A stretch of DNA of 64,000 nt from Desulforhopalus sp. IMCC35007 (GCF_005116575.1 NZ_SWCN01000013.1:1-64000), one strand, 5' to 3'. Counted from the first letter of the stretch, positions 16,890 through 25,773 are shown. Made by a program: numbers and translations. The notes: generated by a model not told the origin, from the sequence alone.

Positions 16890-19193
16890 ATGAACCTGAC
16901 CGAGGAACAGCTGCGCATTGTAAAACACGGCCATGGTCATGCCCGGGTAAGTGCTGTTGCCGGTTCTGGTAAAACCACCACCATGGTGGCCCGAATCGGT
17001 CATCTGCTGGGGGCACATGTCCCGGCGGATAAGATTCTGATTCTCATGTTTAATCGCTCGGCGAGGGATGCCTTCGAAGAGGCTATGGTGAAAAGCCTTG
17101 CGCACCTCAACAGACCGCTTCCCGAGGTCCGCACCTTTCATTCCTTTGGGCTACGGCTGGTCAATAGTTTTACCAAAAAGGCAATGCTCCCCCAGCATCG
17201 TCTCGTCACCGATGAGTATATCCAGGAACGCATCGCACGAAAAGCGGCCAATGAGGCGTATAGGGAATCTCAGGATGAAGAGGGCTATCTTGTGGGGGAT
17301 GATATTGAAGAGTTCCTCACCTTTGTGGATCAGGTGAAATCAACAGTGCGGGGTGCAAAAAAAGTCTTTGACGAACAGGATTTTGCCCCTCGCCTCGGGT
17401 TTTTCCCTCTGGCTTTTGAACGTTTTGAGGACATTCGTAAAAAAGAAAAGATACGCTTTTATTCCGATCTGATCTACGAGCCACTTATGGCAATGCTGGA
17501 AAAAGAGGAACTGGCCGCCTGGGTTGGCAACCGGATTGAGCATGCCATAGTCGACGAGTATCAGGATATTAATGAGTGTCAGCAGCAGCTGTTAAAAATA
17601 GTTGCGGGCGAGCGGGCAAGCGTTATGGTCGTTGGGGATGTGGACCAGTGCATATATGAATGGCGGGGGGCAAAACCAGAGTATATCACCAAACGATTTG
17701 CCACTGATTTCGCCAGCCCTTCAAACTATCAGCTTTCATACACCTTTCGTTACGGGCATCAGCTTTCACTTGCAGCCAACCATCTTATTGCCAACAATCG
17801 CAAGCGGGACCAGAAGCTCTGCGTTTCCCATGCCTCAAACAACCATACTGTTATCTGCTGTCTTGAAGAGCGAGGTGGCAAGGCGGTTCAGCAGGAGGTC
17901 GGCCGATGGATGAGCGAGGGGAGGAAGTTGTCGGAAGCCGTCATTCTTGTTCGCCTTTTTGCCCAGACGGTTCCCGTCGAACTGGCTCTTCTTGAAGCAG
18001 GTATTGCCTACCGTCTGGAAGGCGGGGCCGACGTGTTTGATTGCCAGGAAATTACAGCTCTCATGGGTTATCTCCATATTATTGTCGGTTCATTGGCTGA
18101 AAACACCCCAGAGGTACAACAGAAATATCTGGAGGCGATGTTTGCCCAGCCCCATCTTGGGGTGAGAAGGGAGGAGCTACAGCTTATTGCCCAGACCGTT
18201 GCAGAGGATCTGCACAGGGGGGCAGAAATATTAACCGACTGGTGCGAAGCTGAGGTGCCACCCTTCATAAAGAAAAGGTTCCGTGAGGCCGCTGAAACCT
18301 GGAAGTGGCTGGAAAAGAGTGACGCATCGGCCATGGCTGGTCCGTTTCTGAAAGTTCTGGTGGAAAAACTCAAGCTCTATGAGTTTTACCATTCTTTCTC
18401 AGCGCGAGCCGCAACGGCCGAAAACAGGGTGAAAACCTGTGAGGCCTTTATCAACTTTGCAATCAGCCATCATCTGACCATTGCGGGTTTGATTGAAAAA
18501 ATTAATGAACTGCAACAAGAGAAAAACCCCCAACAGGATGAGACTCTGTTGATCACCTCGATCCACCGGGCCAAAGGACTTGAATGGCCTCTTGTTATAA
18601 TTCCAGGGCTTGAGGAGGGAAGTTTTCCTTTTTTCCGGGAGAGAGGCAAGGAAGATGACCTTGAAGATGAACGTCGGCTATTTTACGTGGCAATAACCAG
18701 AGGGATTGAAAAAGTTGTCTGTATTCATCCCATGGATGCCCAGCTTAAAAGAAATATAACCAGGAATGCCAGTAAGGTACCGCCTGGAATTCTTCGGGCA
18801 AGCCGATTTTTATACGAAGCTAATCTTGGACTTTCTATTGGGCTTGGAGATTCCATCCTCGCCAGGGAAAATGGTAAAGGCCTGTGCGCTGATGAAGTTC
18901 TCATTGCGGAGAAGTATTTGAGTGCCCTTGGCCTGGAGGCAAGGCTGATACAGGAAAAAACAGAGGTCATCTCCGAGCCTGAAAGACCGGAAGGGAAAAA
19001 GACCCAATCCCAGCAAGTTTTAGGTATCGCTGAACTCACCGAGGGGCTTATGGTCTTTCATCCAACCTTTGGTCCAGGGACGGTGACGGCCATAAAGGAC
19101 AGAAAGCAGGGGCGCCTCACCGTCCTCTTTGAAAACCATGGTGAGATGGTTCTTCTTGCATCCTATGCCAGACTCGAACCGCTGGCCGTGTAA
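16890..19193 (+). CDS. UvrD/Rep-family superfamily 1 DNA helicase
   Basis: A 767-residue 3'-5' SF1A helicase. Motif I is AVAGSGKTTTM (22-32), motif II VDEYQD (about 220), motif III near VVGDVDQCIYEWRGA, motif V TSIHRAKGLEWP (about 556) and motif VI RRLFYVAITRG (about 595). The last 50 residues (FHPTFGPGTVTAIKD ... TVLFENHGE) form the Tudor/SH3-like module seen at the ends of UvrD and PcrA, where it binds RNA polymerase or DNA. The sequence diverges from UvrD itself, so a specific repair role is not claimed. Confidence 0.9.
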   Translation: MNLTEEQLRIVKHGHGHARVSAVAGSGKTTTMVARIGHLLGAHVPADKILILMFNRSARDAFEEAMVKSLAHLNRPLPEVRTFHSFGLRLVNSFTKKAMLPQHRLVTDEYIQERIARKAANEAYRESQDEEGYLVGDDIEEFLTFVDQVKSTVRGAKKVFDEQDFAPRLGFFPLAFERFEDIRKKEKIRFYSDLIYEPLMAMLEKEELAAWVGNRIEHAIVDEYQDINECQQQLLKIVAGERASVMVVGDVDQCIYEWRGAKPEYITKRFATDFASPSNYQLSYTFRYGHQLSLAANHLIANNRKRDQKLCVSHASNNHTVICCLEERGGKAVQQEVGRWMSEGRKLSEAVILVRLFAQTVPVELALLEAGIAYRLEGGADVFDCQEITALMGYLHIIVGSLAENTPEVQQKYLEAMFAQPHLGVRREELQLIAQTVAEDLHRGAEILTDWCEAEVPPFIKKRFREAAETWKWLEKSDASAMAGPFLKVLVEKLKLYEFYHSFSARAATAENRVKTCEAFINFAISHHLTIAGLIEKINELQQEKNPQQDETLLITSIHRAKGLEWPLVIIPGLEEGSFPFFRERGKEDDLEDERRLFYVAITRGIEKVVCIHPMDAQLKRNITRNASKVPPGILRASRFLYEANLGLSIGLGDSILARENGKGLCADEVLIAEKYLSALGLEARLIQEKTEVISEPERPEGKKTQSQQVLGIAELTEGLMVFHPTFGPGTVTAIKDRKQGRLTVLFENHGEMVLLASYARLEPLAV

Positions 19194-19258
19194 AAAAGTT
19201 TGATTACCTCCTTTTCATGGCGTTACTTCCTCTATCGGTTGTTACATTGCTGTCCCGG

Positions 19259-19474
19259 TCAGCCCCTGAAGGGGGGCTCCACGCCTTTTTCTTTACACGA
19301 CTGGATGTGGGCTTCAACGACTCTTTTGAAATCATCTTCCAGCTCGGCAAAGGTTTTTCCGCTATAACAGATTTCCTCATCGATAAAGAGAATAGTGCCA
19401 AAGAGTGAATAGTCCTCGGTGTTTACTTTGATTGTGCCGTGATATCCCTTGTGGATCACAGTTTTCTGGGCCAT
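19259..19474 (-). CDS. HicB-like partial antitoxin-fold protein, no toxin partner
   Basis: A 71-residue protein resembling the N-terminal partial RNase H fold of HicB antitoxins (YHGTIKVNTEDYSLFGTILFID, then FAELEDDFKRVVEAHIQSCKE). The C-terminal ribbon-helix-helix or HTH domain usual in HicB is missing, and no HicA-type toxin gene is adjacent. It is co-oriented with and 26 bases downstream of slyX. It may be an orphan that has lost its toxin, or a member of the many solitary HicB-like proteins of unknown role. Confidence 0.75.
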   Translation of the reverse strand: MAQKTVIHKGYHGTIKVNTEDYSLFGTILFIDEEICYSGKTFAELEDDFKRVVEAHIQSCKEKGVEPPFRG

Positions 19475-19500
19475 GCGGATTCTCCTGATGTTATGGGGTA

Positions 19501-19710
19501 CTAATAGTGAGGCGGCGGAGGCTCTTCTCCGACTGGCAGTTCCTCCTGAGAGGCGGTGAGTTGCGATCTGAGTTGCTCCAGCTGTTCTGTGAGGAGTGTC
19601 AGTTGTTTCTGTTGATCGATTATCACTTCATTGAGGCTGTCTATGGTCAGCTCCTGATATTCGAATTTTTCTTCCAGACGCTGCAGCCGATCGCTATATT
19701 TGTCAGTCAT
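19501..19710 (-). CDS. slyX: SlyX-family protein
   Basis: A 69-residue protein with a long N-terminal coiled coil (RLQRLEEKFEYQELTIDSLN, then EVIIDQQKQLTLLTEQLEQL) and the characteristic PPPPHY C-terminus. SlyX function is unknown in general. It is followed by the HicB-like gene. Confidence 0.88.
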   Translation of the reverse strand: MTDKYSDRLQRLEEKFEYQELTIDSLNEVIIDQQKQLTLLTEQLEQLRSQLTASQEELPVGEEPPPPHY

Positions 19711-19847
19711 ATTGTTAATATCTTTTCCAAAAATGAATTTTTTGTTACCTCTTTTCTGTTGAAAACAATAGTATAGTCACTGCTATGAGTTCAAGAGTTA
19801 ATTTGTTACGCTGTATACATCATATTTGTTTTTAAGAGGCCTTGGCT

Positions 19848-20762
19848 GTGATTGTACTCAATTGCTTGTTTCCTATTTTTGTTCTTCTGCTGCTTGGTCG
19901 AATTCTGAAGAGAAAAGGTCTCACCAATGATATTTTTTTACAGACATCCGATCGATTGATTTACTACTTCTGTTTTCCCATAATGTTATTTTGGAAAATC
20001 GGAGGAGCTTCATTTGAGGGAGGGATCGACTGGACCTACGTGATTGCAGGTGTGTCGCCTTTTCTCACTATGTTTTTCCTCTCTGTTCTGGCAATAAAAA
20101 TCTTTGCAATAACCCCATACCAGGCAGGATCTTTTTCCCAGAGCTGTTATCGGTTTAATACCTATATCGGTGTCGCTGTTATTTTAAATAGTCTTGGCTC
20201 GGAAGGGGTAAAATATTTTGGTTTGCTTATAGGATTTGTTATTCCCCTGGTGAATCTTTTTGCTGTGGCGTTACTAATCTGGTTTTCCGGGGAAAAACTT
20301 CAAGCCAGGCAACGTATTGTAATAACATCAAGGGCAGTACTCTCGAATCCTTTGATTATTGGATGTCTCTCCGGAATTGCTTACAGCCGTGTAATAGGAG
20401 AATTTCCTGTTTTTATTGATAATTCCCTGTCCCTGATTTCCATGGTGGCTTTGCCTATGGCCTTGATTTCCATAGGTGGGAGTCTGACTTTTAAGGGAGT
20501 TCGTCAAAATGTGCGTCTGTCTCTTGTAGGAGCAGCCATGAAACTCCTGGTGCTGCCTCTGACCGGATACCTCTTTTTTCACCTGTTCGGGGTGACAGGT
20601 GTTCCCTTTAAAGTTGGCCTGCTGTTTTTTGCCCTTCCCGCGTCAACGGCAATTTATGTGCTGAGTTCACAGATGCATAGTGATACAGAACTTGCCTCTT
20701 CTGCAATAGTACTTTCAACGCTTTTATCTTTTATTTCCCTTTCTGTCATTCTGCTCCTGTAA
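19848..20762 (+). CDS. AEC-family auxin-efflux-type permease
   Basis: About 304 residues with ten predicted membrane segments arranged as an inverted repeat, typical of the AEC (auxin efflux carrier) family, whose bacterial members carry organic acids such as malate. Features include an N-terminal FPIFVLLLLGRILKRKGL and the conserved NPLIIGCLSGI segment. The frame allows TTG at 19842, but GTG at 19848 has better spacing (9 bases) to AAGAGG and is preferred. The substrate is unknown. Confidence 0.87.
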   Translation: MIVLNCLFPIFVLLLLGRILKRKGLTNDIFLQTSDRLIYYFCFPIMLFWKIGGASFEGGIDWTYVIAGVSPFLTMFFLSVLAIKIFAITPYQAGSFSQSCYRFNTYIGVAVILNSLGSEGVKYFGLLIGFVIPLVNLFAVALLIWFSGEKLQARQRIVITSRAVLSNPLIIGCLSGIAYSRVIGEFPVFIDNSLSLISMVALPMALISIGGSLTFKGVRQNVRLSLVGAAMKLLVLPLTGYLFFHLFGVTGVPFKVGLLFFALPASTAIYVLSSQMHSDTELASSAIVLSTLLSFISLSVILLL

Positions 20763-21402
20763 CGGTGAAGTAAGTAAACGACCACCGTTGTAGGGGAAAC
20801 TCATTATAGAAAAGATCACTGTAGCTCGCTGTGATGGAAGACCATCAATGGTTGTGGCTTACCGGCCGCATAGTCTGCATTGTCAGGTTGCTCTCACAGA
20901 AAATGATTTCAGGCTTTTGTTGCTGAAGGTATCGCAATGCTTAAACCTGTTTTTTCTCTAAAGACTGGTAGCGCTGAACTTGGCAAGATTGATACCTGCC
21001 AGCTCGAAAGAGCAGTAGAAAAATACGGATCGGAATTACAAGGCTGGAGTGGAGGAAAACCGGATAGCCGGGTCATTGGCGGCGAATTGTACAGAAAAGG
21101 GGCAGTAGAGTCAAATTATTTAAGTAGGGCCGTAAAAATTGGGTAAAGAGATAGTAAATATTATTAATAAGGCTGGCTCTTAGTGATTTTAGAACATATA
21201 CTTTACCCAGTTGCAGCAGTTCTGTGTATGAAGCCGTGCAAAAAGGGGAGGACCCCATAGCAGGTAACCGGTAGGGGGGAAATTACGTTACTCCAGTATT
21301 AACGTGATCTTGGGTGCCGCGAAGCGGTTGGTTTTTTAAATCGTATTCTGGTTAACAGTAGAAACTTCAAAAATGGTTTTTTAGAACATAAAGGAGTAGA
21401 TC
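20763..21402. other. Long intergenic region without a recognised gene
   Basis: The region begins with a weak inverted repeat (AACGGTG at 20761-20767 and CACCGTT at 20783-20789) overlapping the end of the permease gene. A 69-codon frame (20937-21146) has no convincing ribosome-binding site and no recognisable similarity. CCGCGAAGCGG followed by TTGGTTTTTT near 21317-21337 is a small terminator-like hairpin. I see no tRNA or other RNA gene. Confidence 0.4.
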
Positions 21403-21561
21403 ATGAGAGGCTCATACGAAGCGTTTATTTTGGTGAAAGTAAAAGATGGAAGAGAGTTTGTCTGTGCATTAAACAGGCAGGTGAAAAATCGAGATAGCGG
21501 TGAAAAACCAAGTTTGAAAGAGCAGGAAGAGTATCTCGAAACCATGGTTATCTGGAATTAA
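21403..21561 (+). CDS. Small protein of unknown function (52 aa)
   Basis: ATG at 21403 is preceded by AAAGGAG (21390-21396) at ideal spacing. It opens a 52-codon frame ending in TAA, with a soluble charged product (MRGSYEAFILVKVKDG ... EEYLETMVIWN). A terminator lies 115 bases downstream, so the unit has RBS, ORF and terminator. I do not recognise the family. The strong ribosome-binding site and protein-like composition favour a real gene. Confidence 0.55.
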   Translation: MRGSYEAFILVKVKDGREFVCALNRQVKNRDSGEKPSLKEQEEYLETMVIWN

Positions 21562-21675
21562 ATCATGGCGTCTGTCGGCTGAAAAATGCACGTTTGCAGT
21601 GTGTTGTAAAAAGAAAACAAGTATAATTACAGTTTTTATAGAAACAGGCAGTATACAATGGCTACATGCAGTACC

Positions 21676-21710
21676 GGGGTTACATCTCAATCTGAGTTGT
21701 AACCCCTTTT
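21676..21710 (+). terminator. Intrinsic terminator
   Basis: GGGGTTACA (21676-21684) pairs with TGTAACCCC (21698-21706), followed by TTTT. It ends the small-ORF transcription unit ahead of the MFS gene. Confidence 0.8.
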
Positions 21711-21765
21711 GTATTGGTTTCATTCAATGTTGAGCAGGCAAGAGAACGAAGGTGATGTGTGAGGG

Positions 21766-21780
21766 TGTTGCCTTGCAACA
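21766..21780. promoter_or_regulatory. Small palindrome upstream of the MFS-cooA operon
   Basis: TGTTGC and GCAACA flank CTT, a perfect 6-3-6 inverted repeat about 97 bases before the GTG start of the MFS gene. It is a possible operator, and it does not match the TGTCA-N6-TGACA site in front of cooS. The rest of 21562-21876 shows no gene. Confidence 0.3.
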
Positions 21781-21876
21781 TTTTTCCCCTGATGAATATA
21801 TGTGACATTTTTTTGAAGTCGCAGTAAGAAATGGGTAATGATTTAATTAAATACTCATTTTAAACAGCGGGATACA

Positions 21877-23052
21877 GTGCAAAAAACAACACATGATAAC
21901 CAACCCTTATTTGATCACGGTAAAGTCCTCATCCTTTCACTGTGCCATTTTGTCCATGATGTCTATTCGAGTTTTCTGGCGCCACTGCTGCCGTTTATCA
22001 TAGAGAGATTTGGCCTTTCGCTGACCCAGGCTGGTTTCCTGTCCACTGTGATGCAGTTTCCTGCATTGATGAATCCTTATATAGGTAAGCTGGCGGACCG
22101 GATAAGTGTTCGTTATTTCATTATACTGGCACCTGCCATGACCGCTATTCCAATGTCTCTTCTTGGGGTTGCACCCAGCTATGGTGTCCTGCTTATTCTC
22201 ATGTTTCTTACAGGAATCAGCACCTCACTTTTTCATGTGCCTGCACCAGCCCTCGTTTATAAGGTTGCCGGGAATAAAACCGGGCGGGGTATGAGTTTTT
22301 ATATGACCGGTGGTGAGCTTGCAAGGACCCTGGGTCCTGTTTTCATAATCTCCGCTGTCTCCCTCATGGGCTTTGATGGCTATTATCCCGTAATGCTGGT
22401 TGGCATCCTGGCCTCTGTTGTCATGTACTATAAGTTTAAGGACATGCCGGTCACGGTGAATCCAAAGTCTACTCCTTCCATTCGGAAAACCTGTATCGAA
22501 ATGAAGGCGGTCTTACTGCCTCTCTCCGGTATTCTTGTTGTTCGTGGCTTCATGCATGCCTGTCTGACAGCGTTTTTACCTCTCTATATTCTCAAGCAGA
22601 GTGGAGATGTGTGGCTTGCTGGAATTGCTCTGTCTCTTTTTGAAGCGGCAGGGGTAGCAGGCATACTTGCTGTGGGCAGTCTCAGTGATCGTTTTGGCCG
22701 TAAACAACTCCTGGTTTTCTGCCTGGTGGTGGCCCCTATTTCTTTGTTGATCTTTACTGCAGTTTCTGGATGGTTACAGTTGCTTGTACTGCTTATTACC
22801 GGTTTTTCTCTTCTTTCCACGACACCTGTGATGCTGGCGATGATTCAGGAGTATTCTGTCAACGGCTCATCCGCTGCCAACGGTGTTTTTATGATGATCA
22901 GTTTTCTGGCCAGATCCGCTGTGGTGGTGCTGGTTGGTTATGTGGCTGATCAGCTCGGTCTGGAGAAGACATTTGTTATTTGTGGCGTGATTGGTCTTGC
23001 GGGCATTCCATTTGTATTTGGTCTGAAAGCACGCGCGCCAGGAGGTGTTTGA
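21877..23052 (+). CDS. MFS transporter, fosmidomycin-resistance (Fsr)-like
   Basis: A 391-residue twelve-helix major facilitator. The N-terminal HFVHDVYSSFLAPLLPFI and the LFHVPAPAL segment resemble Fsr-type efflux proteins; a cytoplasmic loop with the MFS pattern GSLSDRFGRKQ follows helix 8. Start is GTG at 21877. It ends 3 bases before the CooA-like regulator gene, whose ribosome-binding site (GGAGG) lies inside its 3' end, so the two are translationally coupled. Its linkage to CO dehydrogenase control is unexplained, and the substrate is unknown. Confidence 0.87.
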   Translation: MQKTTHDNQPLFDHGKVLILSLCHFVHDVYSSFLAPLLPFIIERFGLSLTQAGFLSTVMQFPALMNPYIGKLADRISVRYFIILAPAMTAIPMSLLGVAPSYGVLLILMFLTGISTSLFHVPAPALVYKVAGNKTGRGMSFYMTGGELARTLGPVFIISAVSLMGFDGYYPVMLVGILASVVMYYKFKDMPVTVNPKSTPSIRKTCIEMKAVLLPLSGILVVRGFMHACLTAFLPLYILKQSGDVWLAGIALSLFEAAGVAGILAVGSLSDRFGRKQLLVFCLVVAPISLLIFTAVSGWLQLLVLLITGFSLLSTTPVMLAMIQEYSVNGSSAANGVFMMISFLARSAVVVLVGYVADQLGLEKTFVICGVIGLAGIPFVFGLKARAPGGV

Positions 23053-23055
23053 CGT

Positions 23056-23715
23056 ATGAAATTTCTCGAAGAAAATCTCCTCGACCACCTCCAGCGGCCG
23101 GAATTTGCCGACCTGTTTTCAGCCCTGTCTCCCCGCGCATATAGCAAAGGAGCTTATCTCAGTCAGCCGGGGCATGGAGAAAATCTAATATTTATTATGG
23201 CAAGTGGCAGGGTTCGGGTCTATCTCGGCTACGAAGAAAAGGAATTTAACCTCGGGATTCTCACCAAAGGTGATATCTATTCCACCCATACCCGAACGTT
23301 TGTACAGGCACTTGAGGACATAGAAATTCTGGTGACGGATGTGGCAACCTTCAGGCGTAACATGGTCAAGGATCCGGAGGTCACGGCTGCCATGGTACGT
23401 GTTCTGGGTAATATTCTTAAAACTTCTTTTTCCATTATTGACGGACTTGTTTTCAAAGATGCAAACTCTCGCCTTGTGGCTCTTCTTGCAGGGGAAGCGA
23501 GAAAGCACGGCGTGGAGAGTGAGGCCGGTATTAAAGTTTCCACTCATCTTTCTGTAGAGCAGCTTGCTCGCCTTGTTGGTTCGTCAAGACAAACCGTATC
23601 GACCCTGCTGGGTGACTTGGTTCGTGCTGGACTTCTTGTTCGGTCAGGTCGTGGCATTTTCATTATACCTGATCTTTTGTTGCTCGAATCTGTCGGTGGT
23701 GTTGAACATTCCTGA
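23056..23715 (+). CDS. cooA: CooA-like CO-sensing transcriptional regulator (CRP/FNR family)
   Basis: A 219-residue CRP/FNR protein aligned by eye with Rhodospirillum rubrum CooA. The cNMP-binding-like haem domain has RVRVYLGYEEKEFNLGILTKGD followed by IYSTHTR. H78 corresponds to the haem ligand His77, while the redox-switch ligand Cys75 is replaced by S76. The DNA-recognition helix lies in LVGSSRQTVSTLL (about 176-188), close to CooA's LIGSSRQTTSTAL. CooA senses CO through haem and activates CO oxidation genes. The next gene is cooS, with a fitting palindromic operator between them. Identification is from sequence pattern and context; haem binding is inferred. Confidence 0.85.
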   Translation: MKFLEENLLDHLQRPEFADLFSALSPRAYSKGAYLSQPGHGENLIFIMASGRVRVYLGYEEKEFNLGILTKGDIYSTHTRTFVQALEDIEILVTDVATFRRNMVKDPEVTAAMVRVLGNILKTSFSIIDGLVFKDANSRLVALLAGEARKHGVESEAGIKVSTHLSVEQLARLVGSSRQTVSTLLGDLVRAGLLVRSGRGIFIIPDLLLLESVGGVEHS

Positions 23716-23751
23716 ATTTTCTCTGTCTTATCCTCTACTATTTTTCTGTTT

Positions 23752-23767
23752 TGTCACCTGGGTGACA
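23752..23767. promoter_or_regulatory. CooA-type operator before cooS
   Basis: TGTCACCTGGGTGACA has perfect 7-bp arms around a 2-base centre and fits the TGTC-N8-GACA symmetry of CooA and related CRP/FNR sites. It is centred about 124 bases before the cooS ATG, in the only gap between cooA and cooS, which predicts direct activation by the neighbouring regulator. Confidence 0.7.
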
Positions 23768-23883
23768 GTTTTTAAACAGTCCATGGAGTACTTTTACCAG
23801 GTATTGGCATGATAAGGTTTTCCTTTGCGCGGAGTATTGGGAAACGCAACTGATCCGAGATAATCAATTACCAGAGGTATACC

Positions 23884-25773
23884 ATGGCAAAAGAACCAAG
23901 ACCGGCGGCAGAACTCTCCATTTGGGAAGATGCACAGCAGATGATTGAAAAGGCAAGAAGAGACGGAGTTGAAACCGTCTGGGATCGTTTTGAACAACAG
24001 ACTCCCTCGTGTAAATTTTGTGAACTGGGCCTCACCTGTAAAAATTGTAACATGGGTCCATGTCGTATCAGTTTCAAGGAAGATGGCAAGATGAAGCGAG
24101 GGGTGTGTGGTGCCGATGGTGACGTCATTGTCGCCCGTAACTTTGGCCGCTTTGTTGCAGGAGGTTCTGCAGGACACTCGGATCACGGGCGTGACCTGAT
24201 TGAGGTGCTTGAGGCCATTGTAGAGGGTGAGGCACCCGATTACAGCATTGCTGACGAAGCGAAACTTCTGCGGGTTTCAGCCGAGCGGGGCATCGCGGTT
24301 GAAAAAAGAGAGGTGATGGATGTGGCCAGAGATCTGGTGGAGTCCTGTTTTTCAGACTTTGGCAGCAGAAGAAAAGAGCTGGGATTTATAGGCAGGGTTC
24401 CCGAGGTTCGCAAAGAGATCTGGCGTAAACTCAAGGTGATGCCAAGAGGTGTTGATCGTGAAATTGCCGAGATGATGCACCGCACCCATATGGGGTGTGA
24501 TAATGACGCGATAAGCACCATGCTTCATTCGGCGCGAACGGCCCTTGCAGACGGCTGGGGAGGTTCAATGATAGGCACCGAACTCTCTGACATTATTTTT
24601 GGTGTACCAAAGCCGGTCAAATCGACGGTAAGCCTTGGAGTGCTGAAAGAAAAGGAAGTAAATATTCTTGTTCATGGTCATAATCCGGTGGTTTCTGAAA
24701 TGGTGCTTGCAGCGGCTGGCTCTCCAGAAATGCTGGAACTTGCGCGGCAGGCAGGTGCGGAGGGTATTAATATCGGCGGTCTCTGCTGTACCGGCAATGA
24801 ACTTCTGGGACGCCAGGGTATCCCCATGGCGGGCAACCATTTGATGACCGAGCTTGCCATTGTAACCGGTGCCGTGGAAGCGGTGGTGGTGGACTATCAG
24901 TGTATTATGCCAAGCATGGTGCAGGCGGCAGCCTGCTATCACACAAAATTTATAACAACAGCCGATAAGGCAAGATTCACCGGGGCAACCCACATCTCAT
25001 TTAATCCAGCCACTGCAGGAGCCCAGGCTCGAGAAATTGTTGAGATGGCCATTGAGGCGTACGGCAGGCGTGACCAGTCGCGGGTAGAGATTCCAGGAAA
25101 GCCAGTGGATATTGTCGCAGGCTTCTCCAACGAAGCCCTTCTGGAGATGCTGGGTGGCAGCCTTGAGCCTTTGCTTGATGCTATAAAAGATGGCTCAATC
25201 CGCGGCGTTGTTGCAATTGTAGGTTGTAATAACCCTAAGTTTCAACACGATTCCCAGAATGTAGGTCTTGCCAAAGAACTCCTTAAAAGAGATATTCTCG
25301 TTCTCGTAACCGGCTGTGTCACCACTGCTGCCGGAAAAGCCGGGCTCTTGGTCCCAGAAGGAATCGAACTGGCTGGGCCTGGCTTGAAAAAGATCTGTTC
25401 TGCCCTCAATATCCCGCCGGTACTTCATTTTGGCTCCTGTGTTGATAATTCAAGGGTAATCCAACTCTGTGGTTTGATTGCTGACGCCCTCGGCGTGGAT
25501 ATATGTGATCTTCCTGTCTGGGGAGCATCACCTGAGTGGTATTCTGAAAAAGCGGTCGCCATCGGTGTCTATTGTGTGGCATCCGGAATTCCCGTGCAGC
25601 TTGGAACACCTCCCCAGATTACTGGCTCAAAACTTGTGACCGATCTTGCCCTGACGGGTCTTGAAGATGTTTTTGGTGCCTCATTTATGGTGGAGCCTGA
25701 TTTTATGAAGGCGGTCGAAATCATGGATGCAAGGATCAGCCAAAAGAGGCTGGCCCTCGGCTTGTCTGCATAA
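23884..25773 (+). CDS. cooS: Anaerobic carbon monoxide dehydrogenase catalytic subunit
   Basis: A 629-residue Ni-Fe CODH that interconverts CO and CO2. N-terminal cysteines C43, C46, C52, C55, C60 and C75 form the D- and B-cluster region (CKFCELGLTCKNCNMGPC). The first pair is CX2C, the spacing linked to a [2Fe-2S] D-cluster in Desulfovibrio vulgaris CODH. C-cluster segments are present: NIGGLCCTGNE, VGCNNPKF, VTGCVTTAAGKAG and FGSCVDNSR. No cooF ferredoxin, cooC maturation ATPase or acsB is adjacent, so it is a free-standing CODH whose electron partner and nickel-insertion factor are elsewhere. Start ATG follows GAGGTATACC. Confidence 0.97.
   Translation: MAKEPRPAAELSIWEDAQQMIEKARRDGVETVWDRFEQQTPSCKFCELGLTCKNCNMGPCRISFKEDGKMKRGVCGADGDVIVARNFGRFVAGGSAGHSDHGRDLIEVLEAIVEGEAPDYSIADEAKLLRVSAERGIAVEKREVMDVARDLVESCFSDFGSRRKELGFIGRVPEVRKEIWRKLKVMPRGVDREIAEMMHRTHMGCDNDAISTMLHSARTALADGWGGSMIGTELSDIIFGVPKPVKSTVSLGVLKEKEVNILVHGHNPVVSEMVLAAAGSPEMLELARQAGAEGINIGGLCCTGNELLGRQGIPMAGNHLMTELAIVTGAVEAVVVDYQCIMPSMVQAAACYHTKFITTADKARFTGATHISFNPATAGAQAREIVEMAIEAYGRRDQSRVEIPGKPVDIVAGFSNEALLEMLGGSLEPLLDAIKDGSIRGVVAIVGCNNPKFQHDSQNVGLAKELLKRDILVLVTGCVTTAAGKAGLLVPEGIELAGPGLKKICSALNIPPVLHFGSCVDNSRVIQLCGLIADALGVDICDLPVWGASPEWYSEKAVAIGVYCVASGIPVQLGTPPQITGSKLVTDLALTGLEDVFGASFMVEPDFMKAVEIMDARISQKRLALGLSA

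Noticed and set aside
20937-21146. 69-codon frame in the long gap before the MFS operon
   Set aside because: The sequence before its ATG lacks a Shine-Dalgarno match and the translation resembles nothing I know. Left as part of the unannotated gap.
23791-23810. Sigma-54 promoter before cooS (TTGGCATGATAAGG...)
   Set aside because: The -24 half is good but there is no GC at the required 10-base distance. The CooA-type site is a better explanation of control.
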